Shown: positions 1 to 8,548, numbered from the stretch's first letter. The stretch is 38,562 bases of DNA from JAPHTQ01 sp051747405 (GCA_051747405.1 JBNJGC010000004.1:1-38562); one strand, 5' to 3'. Made by a program: numbers and translations. The notes: a model not told the origin generated them from the sequence alone.

Positions 1-543
1 CGCAAGCTGGATCACTTTTTCCGCATTTTCGACGAAAATAGCGACGGAATTATCACCTGGGACGATTTTGCCACCAAGCTGGCCAATCTTCGTGCACCGT
101 TCCACGTCGGCTTCGGTGACCGTCGCCTGGGAGAGCTGCAGCGGGCCATGCTCGCTTGGTGGGCCGAACTGTCGCACTACTCCCGGGACAAATATGGCGC
201 CGCAGTGGATCGCCAAGACTGGTTTCGCTGGTTCTGGTCGGTGCAGCAGCGGCTGGCCCCGGCACAGGGGCCGGAGGAGCTTCCTGCTGCGGCCCGTGAC
301 GTGGGCATCGCACTGTTCCGGCTGGCGGATCGCGATGGTGACGGGCGTAAGTCCCGCAAGGAGTTCTGCGGCTGGCTCAGCACCTGGACGCGCCATCTGG
401 ATATCGATCCGGAGCGTGCCCTGCGCAGACTCAGCGCCGGGCGGGACGAGCTGACCCTTACCGAGGTGATGCACGCCGGCGCGGTGTTCAAGTTCGCCGC
501 CTTTCCCAGCCAAGCGGACGCCCTCTTCGGGCTGATGGAGTGA
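1..543 (+). CDS. Calerythrin-like EF-hand calcium-binding protein (5' partial)
   Basis: The frame is open from base 1 to the TGA at 541-543, so the N-terminus lies outside the window. The visible 180 residues look like a bacterial calerythrin or sarcoplasmic-type four-EF-hand protein. Loop 1 (residues 11-22, DENSDGIITWDD) has ligands at positions 1, 3, 5, 9 and 12. Loop 3 (residues 110-121, DRDGDGRKSRKE) is canonical with Glu at position 12. The second and fourth hands are degenerate. The tail (FKFAAFPSQADALFGLME) resembles the C-terminal segment of calerythrins. The whole visible part aligns along its length with the C-terminal half of the next gene, so the two arose by duplication. It may be a stand-alone Ca2+ buffer or sensor, or the end of another regulator fusion. 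Calcium binding is inferred from the loops. Confidence 0.8.
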   Translation, partial: RKLDHFFRIFDENSDGIITWDDFATKLANLRAPFHVGFGDRRLGELQRAMLAWWAELSHYSRDKYGAAVDRQDWFRWFWSVQQRLAPAQGPEELPAAARDVGIALFRLADRDGDGRKSRKEFCGWLSTWTRHLDIDPERALRRLSAGRDELTLTEVMHAGAVFKFAAFPSQADALFGLME

Positions 544-546
544 CCG

Positions 547-1908
547 ATGCACACCCGGCGATCAGAGCAGGCCGCTAGGCCACCCACTCACCTTACCGCC
601 ACGCTATTTGGCCGGCTCACCCTGACCGCCCCGAATGGTGAGGCGTTCGTTCCCCGCGGACGTAACATCCGTGCCCTGCTGGTCTTTTTGCTGCTCGACA
701 GCAGCGGCAGCCACACCCGTGAGCAGATCGCCGCCCTGATCTGGCCCGACCTCGACCCACCCCGTCAACGCTGCAATCTCCGCGTGGCCCTCTCCCAGCT
801 ACGCAAACAGTTGGCGGAACTGTTACCGGGACCGATCCTGGAGACGGGTCAGCGCCATATCGCATTTACCCCGGAGGGCGCCATCCGCAGCGACGCCGCT
901 GCCCTGGAGCATGCGCTAAACGCCCCCTTTGTCGATCCCCTGCGCATCCCCACGGAACCGCCACTGGCCGATCTCAGCGCCCCCTCGGACAGCTTCGCCG
1001 AGTGGCTGGATATCACCCGGCAGCGTCTGCTGGTGACACAGCTCTCGCTGCTGGAACGAGGTGCACGCCAGGCGATGTGTGAACAGTCACTCACACAGGC
1101 CCGTGGATTGGTGGAGAGGATGCTGGAGCTGGACCCGCTCAATCAGGCGAGCCATCAACTCATGGCGGAGATCCTGGCCGCCGCCGACGCCCCTGCCGCT
1201 GCCACTACCTCACGCCAGGGAGGGGAGACTCTGGTGGCGCAGCAGCTCGGCATCGAACCGGAGGGCGCTCAAGGAGAGCCGGCCACCGCCCGCCCCGTCG
1301 TCGACACCCCGCCTATCGATAACCCGGTTCCGCGGCAGCCACGCTCCTGGTTCCCACCGGCGCAGCGGCGCAAGCTGGAGCACTTTTTCACCATGCTCGA
1401 TGAGGATGGGGACGGCATCATCACCTGGGAGAGCTTCACCACCAAGGTGGAAAACCTTAAAACCCCCTTCCAGCTCAGCGCTGGAGACAGACGGCTCATC
1501 GCCCTGGAGCAGGCCTTCGCCGACACCTGGAGCGAACTTCGGCTTTTTGCCAAGGATCGACAGGGGCGAGCACTGGACCTCGATGGCTGGTTCCGCTGGG
1601 TCTGGTCGGTTCAGCAGCGTATCGCCCGCGCCTCTGACTACGCACAGTTCCCCGCCGCAGCGCGTAACGCCGGCTATGCGCTTTTTCGACTGGCCGATCA
1701 GGATGGGGATGAGATTATCGGCCAGCAGGAGTTCTGCCGCTGGCTCGCCGCGTGGACACCACACATGGAGATCGACCCGATCCGGGCTTTTCGCCGCCTC
1801 AGCGGCGAGCGCCGCTGCCTCCACTTCTCCGAGGCGATGCAGGCCGCGCAGTTCAAGTTCTCCGCCTTCGCCTCATCCGCCGATGCCCTCTATGGCTTGC
1901 TGGAGTGA
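547..1908 (+). CDS. SARP/BTAD-type transcriptional regulator fused to a calerythrin-like EF-hand domain
   Basis: A 453-residue protein of unusual architecture. Residues about 17-90 form a SARP-type winged helix (RALLVFLLLDSSGSHTREQI, then IWPDLDPPRQRCNLRVALSQ). Residues about 95-240 resemble the bacterial transcriptional activation (BTAD) helical domain, including LDPLNQASHQLMAEIL and the closing LGIEPEG. A Pro/Ala-rich linker (about 241-272) leads to an EF-hand domain (273-453) homologous to the preceding gene. EF loop 1 is at 285-296 with Ser, not Glu, at position 12; loop 3 is at 384-395 with Glu at position 6 and a normal Glu at position 12. The ATG lies 3 nt after the upstream stop in the same frame, with GGAG 6 nt before it, so the two genes are probably cotranslated. 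Inferred role: a cytoplasmic transcription regulator responding to Ca2+. Targets are unknown. Confidence 0.8.
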   Translation: MHTRRSEQAARPPTHLTATLFGRLTLTAPNGEAFVPRGRNIRALLVFLLLDSSGSHTREQIAALIWPDLDPPRQRCNLRVALSQLRKQLAELLPGPILETGQRHIAFTPEGAIRSDAAALEHALNAPFVDPLRIPTEPPLADLSAPSDSFAEWLDITRQRLLVTQLSLLERGARQAMCEQSLTQARGLVERMLELDPLNQASHQLMAEILAAADAPAAATTSRQGGETLVAQQLGIEPEGAQGEPATARPVVDTPPIDNPVPRQPRSWFPPAQRRKLEHFFTMLDEDGDGIITWESFTTKVENLKTPFQLSAGDRRLIALEQAFADTWSELRLFAKDRQGRALDLDGWFRWVWSVQQRIARASDYAQFPAAARNAGYALFRLADQDGDEIIGQQEFCRWLAAWTPHMEIDPIRAFRRLSGERRCLHFSEAMQAAQFKFSAFASSADALYGLLE

Positions 1909-1986
1909 GGGGGAAGGGGCGCTACCGACCCCGCATGGACCACTGGCCTACGCTTCAAACTTCACCACCCTTGCCGCTCTGCCCGT

Positions 1987-2538
1987 TTATGGGCGCTGCA
2001 GGTTGGCCTCCACCTCGTCGCGTTTGGGCTTGCCCAGCAGGTTTTCGATAAGGGTCAGGGCGAAGTCCATCGCGGTGCCGGGGCCGCGTGAGGTGATCAC
2101 ATTGCCGTCCTGCACCACGGCATCCTCCTGATAGCTGACATCGGGCAGCGCCATTTTATCGAGAAAACCGGGGAAGCTGGTCGCTTTTTTGCCGGCAAGC
2201 AGGCCGGCGCTGGCGAGCACCTTGGGCGCGGCGCAGATGGCGGCGGTGAACTTTCCGCTGTCGGCCATTTTGCGTAGCAGGTCGGCGATACGCGGGTCGT
2301 TGTCCAGGTGCTCGGCACCGGGCATTCCACCGGGGAGAACCACCATGTCGAAGTCGCGCTTGAGCGCCTCATCCAGGGTGGTGTCGGGGACCAGGACGAC
2401 GCCGCGGGCGGCGGTAATCGGCCCCGCCTCCAGTCCGGCGCTGACCACCTCCACCCCGGCGCGTGCCAGCAGGTCGATGATGGTTACGGCTTCGAGCTCT
2501 TCACACCCCTGGGCAAGGGGGACCAGGACGCTAGCCAT
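1987..2538 (-). CDS. yajL: DJ-1/PfpI family protein, YajL-like
   Basis: 183 residues, the usual size for YajL/DJ-1. Family members are cytoplasmic proteins linked to protection or repair of proteins under oxidative or glycation stress; the exact activity is debated. The N-terminus ASVLVPLAQGCEELE carries the conserved acidic residues (E13/E14), and the nucleophile elbow AAICAAPKVLA places the reactive cysteine at C102. The start is supported by GGAGGG seven bases upstream of ATG. The first 55 bases overlap the end of the yibQ-like gene in another frame, so it appears to be the last gene of the gpmI-envC-ctpA-yibQ set and to be translationally coupled. Confidence 0.9.
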   Translation of the reverse strand: MASVLVPLAQGCEELEAVTIIDLLARAGVEVVSAGLEAGPITAARGVVLVPDTTLDEALKRDFDMVVLPGGMPGAEHLDNDPRIADLLRKMADSGKFTAAICAAPKVLASAGLLAGKKATSFPGFLDKMALPDVSYQEDAVVQDGNVITSRGPGTAMDFALTLIENLLGKPKRDEVEANLQRP

Positions 2539-3305
2539 AGTTGTTCCCTCCGCTTGTATTTGTGTTTGAGCAATTCTGACACTGGAACCAGTCGAATGCC
2601 AAATGCCTCGATATGCGGCAGCAGCCGTTGGAGCACGTTGAGCGTCTCGGGGTAGGGGTGGCCGATGGCCAGGGCGTGGCCGCCACTGCGGGCGATCTGA
2701 ACCAGGCGTATGAACTGGGCCGTGATCCGCTGCTCATCGCGGTGGTGATCGAGGAAGACGTGGCGCCGCATGGACGGCAGCTGGTGCTCCCTGGCCAGCT
2801 GCCTGGCCACGGTGCGGTTGGTGGTGGTGCTGTCGATAAAATAGAGATCGCCGTGGCCACGCAGCGCCTGCATCAACCACTCCATGTGGCCGGGGTGTTG
2901 GGTCAGCAGGCTACCCATGTGGTTGTTGACGCCGCGGGCGTGGGGCACGGAGGCGAGATTCGCCTGCAGTGTCGCCAACACCGCGCGCCGGCCCATATCC
3001 ATGTGCATACCGCCGGGCCCCATGGGCTTGCCATTGACCGCCTGCATCGGCTGGTGGAGCATCACCTCCTTGCCCGCCCCGTGGGCCAGCCTTGCCAGGC
3101 GACGGCTGTAGGGGGTGCGGGGGAGGATGGCGTAGGTCACCTCGCCGGGTAGGTCGATGGCCTGGCTTCCGGCAGCGAGCCGATCACCCAGATCGTCGAT
3201 AATGATGCTCACCGGCGGCAGTGCGCTGTCGCCCCAGGCGACAGGCGCCGTCAGCAGACAGCAGAGCGCAATCAGCGCTTTGGACCAGCCCCTGCGCAGG
3301 GACAT
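2484..3305 (-). CDS. yibQ: Divergent polysaccharide deacetylase family protein (YibQ-like)
   Basis: 273 residues with a signal peptide (about 1-25, hydrophobic ALIALCCLLTAPVAWG) followed by a divergent polysaccharide deacetylase domain of the YibQ type. Visible family features are VSIIIDDLGDR near residue 33, HQPMQ, the GVNNHMGS segment and LYFIDSTTT. The protein is expected in the periplasm. The substrate is not known, but its place beside envC suggests a role at the peptidoglycan. The ATG overlaps the ctpA stop by one base (TAATG), and the 3' end overlaps the yajL-like gene by 55 nt. The order gpmI-envC-yibQ is conserved in gammaproteobacteria, here with ctpA inserted. Confidence 0.88.
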   Translation of the reverse strand: MSLRRGWSKALIALCCLLTAPVAWGDSALPPVSIIIDDLGDRLAAGSQAIDLPGEVTYAILPRTPYSRRLARLAHGAGKEVMLHQPMQAVNGKPMGPGGMHMDMGRRAVLATLQANLASVPHARGVNNHMGSLLTQHPGHMEWLMQALRGHGDLYFIDSTTTNRTVARQLAREHQLPSMRRHVFLDHHRDEQRITAQFIRLVQIARSGGHALAIGHPYPETLNVLQRLLPHIEAFGIRLVPVSELLKHKYKRREQLWLASWSPLPRGVKSSKP

Positions 3306-4642
3306 TAGTCGTTGCTGCGGCTCTGCAGGATGGTCAGCCCCTTGAGCAGGGTGAGCGCCTCGTAGAGCACATAGTCGCTACTGGCCAGCGGCTCGTCGCT
3401 CTGCTCTGCATCCTCATCACCCTCTTTCGCCTCTTTCTCACCCTTGCCGTTGCTCAGGTGGCCGGAGAGGTCGACCTCCTTGAGCATACGCACACTGCCG
3501 TCATCCTCGCGGCGGCTCACCTCGAGCGGCTCGACCGTGATATCCGGCTCGATACCCTCGGCCTGGATAGAGCGACCGGAGGGGGTAAAGTAGCGGGCGG
3601 TGGTGATCTTGACCGCGGTATCGTTGCTCATGGGGAAGATGGTCTGCACCGAGCCCTTGCCGAAGGTCTGGGTACCCATGATCACGGCGCGCTTGTGGTC
3701 CTGCAGGGCGCCGGCGACGATCTCCGAGGCGGAGGCGGAGCCGCCGTTGACCAGCACCACCAGCGGTGCCCCGTCGAGCACATCGCCGGGTTTGGCATTG
3801 AAGTCGAGCTCAGCATTACGCGCACGCCCCTCGGTGTAGACCACCTGCCCCTTTTGCAGGAACGCATCGGAGACGCCCACCGCGGCCCCCAGCACACCGC
3901 CGGGGTTGTTGCGCAGGTCGAGCACCATGCCGTTGAGCGGGCCGCCGTGCTCCTTTTTGAGCTCACTGACCGCCTGGCTCACCGACTCGCCGGTGTTGGA
4001 CTGGAAGTTGGTGATGCGGACGTAGCCGAAGCCCTTCTCCAGCATGCGGCTCTTGACGCTCTGCACCTTGATGATGTCGCGGGTGATGGTGATAACCAGC
4101 GGTTTCTGCACCCCATCGCGGACGATGGTGAGCGTGATATCGGTGCCGGGCTCACCGCGCATCAACGACACCGCGTCGCTCAGGCTCATGCCCTTGACGG
4201 GGGCGTCATCGAGACGAATCACCGTATCACCCGCCTTGACCCCGGCGCGCATCGCCGGCGTGTCGTCGATGGGGGCGACCACTTTGACGAAGCCATCCTC
4301 CATGGTCACCTCGATACCCAGGCCGCCGAACTTACCGGTGGTGCCCACCTGCAGATCCTTGAACTCCTCCTGGTCGAGATAGGCCGAGTGGGGGTCGAGG
4401 CTGGAGAGCATACCGCGGATGGCCCCCTCCAGCAGCTCCTTGTCGTTAACATCCTCGACGTAGTCCTGCTTGACCCGCCCAAAGACCTCGCTGAAGCTGC
4501 GCAGCTCATCCAGCGGCAAGGTGCCGTTCTCGATGCCCTCGGCGCTGTTGCGATCGGCCAGCACACTGCTGCCGACACTGAGCGTAACGCCGATGGCCAT
4601 ACCGATGGCAAGGACGAGGGGTAGACGTGCAGATGACTTCAT
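3305..4642 (-). CDS. ctpA: Carboxy-terminal processing protease CtpA (S41 family)
   Basis: 445 residues from the ATG preceded by CAGGAG; an upstream in-frame ATG at 4672 lacks such a site and would put ten residues before the signal sequence. The protein has an N-terminal signal or anchor (about 7-28), an N-terminal helical region, a PDZ domain (about 95-185, including KFGGLGIEV) and an S41 protease domain. The catalytic dyad is readable: Ser304 in GGSASASEI and Lys329 in GTQTFGKGSVQ, 25 residues apart as in known CtpA enzymes. A charged, low-complexity stretch follows near residues 385-415. Family role: a periplasmic tail-specific protease that degrades cell-wall hydrolases and other substrates, which fits the neighbouring envC. 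It is coupled to yibQ through TAATG. Confidence 0.93.
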   Translation of the reverse strand: MKSSARLPLVLAIGMAIGVTLSVGSSVLADRNSAEGIENGTLPLDELRSFSEVFGRVKQDYVEDVNDKELLEGAIRGMLSSLDPHSAYLDQEEFKDLQVGTTGKFGGLGIEVTMEDGFVKVVAPIDDTPAMRAGVKAGDTVIRLDDAPVKGMSLSDAVSLMRGEPGTDITLTIVRDGVQKPLVITITRDIIKVQSVKSRMLEKGFGYVRITNFQSNTGESVSQAVSELKKEHGGPLNGMVLDLRNNPGGVLGAAVGVSDAFLQKGQVVYTEGRARNAELDFNAKPGDVLDGAPLVVLVNGGSASASEIVAGALQDHKRAVIMGTQTFGKGSVQTIFPMSNDTAVKITTARYFTPSGRSIQAEGIEPDITVEPLEVSRREDDGSVRMLKEVDLSGHLSNGKGEKEAKEGDEDAEQSDEPLASSDYVLYEALTLLKGLTILQSRSND

Positions 4643-4745
4643 GTAGCGCTCCTGTGGCGAGCCTCTGTCCATGAGCGGCCCTGCCGATAAGTGGTTATCT
4701 TCTCAACAATGTCCGATATTACTGCAATCGGGCGGCATTCCAAAA

Positions 4746-5906
4746 TCAGCGCCGACACCAGAGCACCGGGTCGGTGGGACGCCCGTTTTTACGGATCTCG
4801 AAATAGAGTCCGCTGCGGTCGACGCCGCCGCTGTTGCCGACGCTGGCGATCGCCTCTCCGGTCCCGACCCAGTCGCCCACCTCTTTATAGAGGCTCTCAT
4901 TGTGACCGTAAAGGCTCATATAGCCATCGCCATGGTCGATGATCAGCAGCAGTCCGTAGCCGCGCAGCCAGTCGGCAAAGGCGACCCGACCGTGGGAGAT
5001 GGCGCGCACCTCCTCGCCGCGTTCGGCGCCTATCATGACGCCGTTCCAGCTGAGCTTGCCCAGCTTGCGTGAGCTGCCGTAGCTGACCAGTAGCGGACCG
5101 CTGGCGGGCCACTTCAGACTCCCTTTGAGTCTGCCGAAGGGCTTTCGGTTCCCCGCCTCGGCGGGAATGTCCGAGAGGACGTCGGCCAGGGCGCGGATGA
5201 GCGCTTTGAGCTCCTTCTCGTCGCGCTGCATGCCGGCCAGGCGCTGATCCTTGTTGTCGATCTCCTGGCGCAGCTGCCTGACCACCTGCTCACGCTCGGT
5301 GCGGCTCTTCTGCAGCGCCGCGTACTCCTCGCCGCGCTGCTCGCGCAGCTGCTCAAGCCGCTCGGTCTCCGCCAACATCTCGCGGCGCACCCGTTCGAGG
5401 CGGTTGATGGTCTTGCTCAGCCGGGTGATGCGCTCGGTGCGAGCCTTGTTGAGGTAGTCGTAGTAGGTGACCACGCGCCCCACCGTGGCGGGGTTCTCCT
5501 GGTTCAAGAGGACCTTCAGGTACTCCTGGCGGCCCATGGCGTAGGCGGCACGCACCTGCCCGGCGAGGTGACCGCGCTGCTCCACCACGGTGCGCTGCAG
5601 ATCCTGCTCCTCCTGCTGAAGCTGGCTCAGCCGACTCCGCCGCTCGGCCAGATCCTCGTCCAAACGGCGGATATTGCCGCTGAGTTTACCGATACGCTGC
5701 TCGGTAACACGCAGCGCATCGCGCAGCTCATCGTAGCGGCCTCGTACCCGGTTCAGCTGCTGCTGCAGCGTGCTGATACGCTGGCGCAGCTGTTTGAGCT
5801 CGGCCTCCTTGGCCTGGCGCTCATCGGCGCCGAGGGGTGAGGCTACCAGCAGCAGCGCCAACAGCGGTAGCAGCAGGTAGCCTCGCACAGGTCCAATCTG
5901 TCTCAC
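4746..5906 (-). CDS. envC: Murein hydrolase activator EnvC (degenerate LytM/M23 domain)
   Basis: 386 residues: a signal peptide (about 1-27), long coiled coils (about 28-245, rich in Gln, Arg, Glu and Leu) and a C-terminal LytM domain (about 255-386). The LytM domain lacks the metal-binding His and Asp of active M23 peptidases: the usual HxGxD position reads WNGVMI. Only the second-site region LYGHN remains. This is expected of EnvC, which activates amidases (AmiA/AmiB) at the division septum under FtsEX control and does not cut peptidoglycan itself. The gene begins 11 nt after the gpmI stop and is followed after about 100 nt by ctpA on the same strand. Confidence 0.93.
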   Translation of the reverse strand: MRQIGPVRGYLLLPLLALLLVASPLGADERQAKEAELKQLRQRISTLQQQLNRVRGRYDELRDALRVTEQRIGKLSGNIRRLDEDLAERRSRLSQLQQEEQDLQRTVVEQRGHLAGQVRAAYAMGRQEYLKVLLNQENPATVGRVVTYYDYLNKARTERITRLSKTINRLERVRREMLAETERLEQLREQRGEEYAALQKSRTEREQVVRQLRQEIDNKDQRLAGMQRDEKELKALIRALADVLSDIPAEAGNRKPFGRLKGSLKWPASGPLLVSYGSSRKLGKLSWNGVMIGAERGEEVRAISHGRVAFADWLRGYGLLLIIDHGDGYMSLYGHNESLYKEVGDWVGTGEAIASVGNSGGVDRSGLYFEIRKNGRPTDPVLWCRR

Positions 5907-5917
5907 CGCAACGCCAC

Positions 5918-7489
5918 CTACTCCTCCCCGCCCTCGCCACGGGGGTGGATGATGCTGTGGCCGTTCATCTCGTTGGGCTGTTTGAGCCCCAGTAGATCCA
6001 GCATGGTGGGCGCCACATCGGCAAGGGTGCCGGATTTTTCCATCTCAAACTCACGCGGCCCGACATAGACGAAGGGGACCGGGTTGGAGGTGTGGGCGGT
6101 GTGCGCCTGGCCGGTATCCTCGCCGCGCATCTGCTCGGCGTTGCCGTGGTCGGCGGTGACCAGCATCTCGCCCCCCTTCTTCTCCATGGCCGCCAACAGC
6201 CGACCGAGACAGCCGTCCAGGGTCTCAATGGCCTGCACCGTGGCGTCGAAGTCGCCGCTGTGGCCGACCATGTCCGGGTTGGCGTAGTTGCAGATGATCA
6301 CATCGAAACGGTTGCTCTCGATCGCCTCGATCAGCTTATCCGTCACCTCTTCGGCGCTCATCGACGGCTGCTCATCGTAGGTAGAGACCTGGGGTGAGGA
6401 GACCAGGATCCGCTCCTCGCCCTCGAACGGCTCCTCGCGACCGCCATTGAAGAAGAAGGTGACGTGGGCGTACTTCTCGGTCTCGGCGATACGCAGCTGG
6501 TGCATGCCCAGATTGGAGATGTACTCACCGAAGACGTTGACCAGCCGCTCGGGCGGGAAGGCCACCGGGATGGTGTAGTCGGCGCTGTACTCGGTGAGGC
6601 TGACGAACATGCCCAGCTTGGGCTTGTTGGTGCGCTCGAAGCAGTCGAAATCCTCTTCGATGAAGGGGCGGGTGATCTGGCGCGCCCGATCCGAGCGGTA
6701 GTTCATAAACACCAGCACATCGCCATCCTGAAGGCAGGCCTTCTCCTCACCCTCGGGCTGAATCGAGGTGGCCTTGACGAACTCGTCAGTCTCGCCCCGC
6801 TCATAGGCCATCTCCAGCCCGCTCATGGCATCGGCGGCGATGTAGTCGGTCTTGCAGCCGGTAATGAGGTCGTAGGCGGCCTGGATGCGCGGCCAGCGGT
6901 GGTCGCGGTCCATGGCGTAGTAGCGCCCGATGATCGAGGCGATGCGACCGTTGCCCAGCTCGGCGAAGACCTCATCCATCGCCTGAATCGATTTGGCGGC
7001 ACTCTTCGGTGGCGTGTCACGCCCATCGAGGAAGGCGTGGAGATAGACCTTTTTCGCCCCGCGCTCCACCGCCAGACGGGCCATGGCGTGGATGTGCTCC
7101 TCATGGCTATGGACGCCGCCGGGCGAGAGCAGGCCGAGAATGTGCACCGCCTTGTCGTCGGTGATGGCCTTGTCCACCGCCTCGGTGAGGGTGGCGTTGC
7201 TGAAGAAGGAGCCGGTCTTGATCGAGCGGCTCACTCGGGTGAACTCCTGGTAGACCACCCGACCGGCCCCCAGATTCAGGTGCCCCACCTCGGAGTTACC
7301 CATCTGGCCGCCGGGAAGACCGACCTCCGCGCCAGAGCAGCGGATCAGGGTGTGTGGGCACTCACTCCAAATCTTGTCCCAGGCGGGGGTCCGGGCATTC
7401 GAGATGGCGTTGTAGTAGTCGTTTTCGCTGTGACCCCAGCCATCGAGAATGGTCAGGAGGAGGGGACGGTAACGCTCGGCAGAGGGCAT
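5918..7489 (-). CDS. gpmI: 2,3-bisphosphoglycerate-independent phosphoglycerate mutase
   Basis: 523 residues, normal for GpmI. It interconverts 3- and 2-phosphoglycerate in glycolysis and gluconeogenesis, using two metal ions (typically Mn2+). The N-terminal LLTILDGWG supplies the first metal ligand (D16). The phosphoserine nucleophile is S66 in GGQMGNSEVGHLNLGAG. Later conserved blocks include HAFLDGRDTPP, GRYYAMDRDHRW and VTADHGNAEQM. It is the first gene of the minus-strand set that continues into envC. It faces an ArsR-type regulator across a roughly 200-bp divergent spacer, which must hold both promoters; I could not assign them with confidence. Confidence 0.96.
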   Translation of the reverse strand: MPSAERYRPLLLTILDGWGHSENDYYNAISNARTPAWDKIWSECPHTLIRCSGAEVGLPGGQMGNSEVGHLNLGAGRVVYQEFTRVSRSIKTGSFFSNATLTEAVDKAITDDKAVHILGLLSPGGVHSHEEHIHAMARLAVERGAKKVYLHAFLDGRDTPPKSAAKSIQAMDEVFAELGNGRIASIIGRYYAMDRDHRWPRIQAAYDLITGCKTDYIAADAMSGLEMAYERGETDEFVKATSIQPEGEEKACLQDGDVLVFMNYRSDRARQITRPFIEEDFDCFERTNKPKLGMFVSLTEYSADYTIPVAFPPERLVNVFGEYISNLGMHQLRIAETEKYAHVTFFFNGGREEPFEGEERILVSSPQVSTYDEQPSMSAEEVTDKLIEAIESNRFDVIICNYANPDMVGHSGDFDATVQAIETLDGCLGRLLAAMEKKGGEMLVTADHGNAEQMRGEDTGQAHTAHTSNPVPFVYVGPREFEMEKSGTLADVAPTMLDLLGLKQPNEMNGHSIIHPRGEGGEE

Positions 7490-7690
7490 ATATCAAACCA
7501 ATCCAGTCAGTTATTGCGACAGATAAAGTACCATTTTAGCCCGCCTTGCTCACGGGGGCTATGGTTAACAAATGTCCAAAGTTCTTCTCAAAAGGTGTAT
7601 TATTGTATATTGTTTTGCTGATATTGGCAGCATCGGGCCATACCGCCCCTGCTCGCTGCACCGTCATACACTGTTGCAGGATCTTGAACG

Positions 7691-8011
7691 ATGTCTGAAA
7701 ACGAAGAGCAAATGGCCCTCATCACCCGCGATGAGGATATCGATCGCGCCTCGCGCTCCCTCAAGGCCATGTCCCACCCACTGCGACTGAAGATCCTCTG
7801 TACCCTGGGTGCCCAGGAGGTGAGCGTGCAGGAGATCGTCGAACGCGTCGGCACCTCTCAGAGCAACATCTCGCAACACCTTGCCATTCTCCGCGACAAG
7901 GGTATTCTCTCCTCCCGCAAGGACGCCAACCGCGTCTTTTATAAAGTGGTCGACGCACGCACGCTGCAGCTTATCAGTATGATGCGTAACGTCTTCTGCA
8001 GCATGGAGTGA
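7691..8011 (+). CDS. ArsR/SmtB-family repressor with a persulfide-sensor-like cysteine pair
   Basis: 106 residues forming a single winged-helix ArsR domain: LKAMSHPLRLKILCTL, recognition helix around TSQSNISQHLAIL, and a wing at GILSSRKDANRVFYKV. The classical metal motif CxCxxC is absent. Cysteines are at C37 (in alpha-2 region KILCTL) and C103 (near the C-terminus, NVFCSME), a spacing of 66 residues. This equals the spacing of the paired cysteines in SqrR (41/107), BigR (42/108) and HlyU (38/104), which sense persulfides or redox state by forming a tetrasulfide or disulfide. It precedes a rhodanese gene, the context expected of such a regulator. AGGA lies upstream of ATG. The sensing role is inferred. 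Confidence 0.85.
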   Translation: MSENEEQMALITRDEDIDRASRSLKAMSHPLRLKILCTLGAQEVSVQEIVERVGTSQSNISQHLAILRDKGILSSRKDANRVFYKVVDARTLQLISMMRNVFCSME

Positions 8012-8090
8012 GCCGCAGGGTAGTCCTGCTCCGGTCGCCGCCCGGTCCGTTGAGATCGACTCCGTCCATCCACCGTTAAACGAATCGGAT

Positions 8091-8540
8091 ATGTCACAAT
8101 TTATCGAGTTTGCCACCAACCACTGGGATCTCTTCCTCGCCCTGGCCATTATCCTGCTGATGATGTTCAGCGGCGGCCTGGGCAGTCGCCTGCGCGGTTA
8201 CAAAGAGATCGGCCCGGTGGACGCCGTGCAACAGCTCAACCACGAAGGTGCCCTGATGCTGGATGTGCGAGAAGACAACGAATACCAGGATGGTCACATC
8301 CTCGAATCGCTCCATATCCCCCTGGGCAAACTCAATGATCGACTCGGGGAACTTGAAAAGTTCCGCGAAAAGCCGATCATAGTATGTTGTCGGAGCGGCG
8401 CACGCTCCGCCAGCGCCTGCTCCCGCCTGCGCAAGAACGGCCATCAGAGTGTCTATAACCTCAAGGGCGGGGTCATGGCCTGGCAATCGGCCGGCCTGCC
8501 GCTGCAAAAGCAGGGCGGGAAGAAAAAGAAACGCAAATAG
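8091..8540 (+). CDS. yibN: Membrane-anchored rhodanese-like sulfurtransferase (YibN-like)
   Basis: 149 residues. One transmembrane helix (about 11-30, WDLFLALAIILLMMFSGGL) precedes a rhodanese domain (about 40-138). The active-site loop is CRSGARS with the nucleophile at C100, preceded by another Cys at 99. The tail is strongly basic (KKKKRK). E. coli yibN occupies the same place next to grxC and secB. Rhodaneses carry sulfane sulfur as an enzyme persulfide. Together with the ArsR-type gene upstream and the two thiol oxidoreductases downstream this suggests a sulfane-sulfur or redox function, though the physiological donor and acceptor are unknown. The Shine-Dalgarno sequence is weak (CGGAT). 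Confidence 0.9.
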   Translation: MSQFIEFATNHWDLFLALAIILLMMFSGGLGSRLRGYKEIGPVDAVQQLNHEGALMLDVREDNEYQDGHILESLHIPLGKLNDRLGELEKFREKPIIVCCRSGARSASACSRLRKNGHQSVYNLKGGVMAWQSAGLPLQKQGGKKKKRK

Positions 8541-8548
8541 GGATCACT

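Noticed and set aside
3221..4624. Long plus-strand open frame (467 codons) opposite ctpA
   Set aside because: Antisense shadow of ctpA, with His/Asp/Ala/Leu-rich composition and no recognisable domain.
6464..7621. Plus-strand open frame of 385 codons opposite gpmI
   Set aside because: Antisense shadow of gpmI; no family features and no ribosome-binding site.
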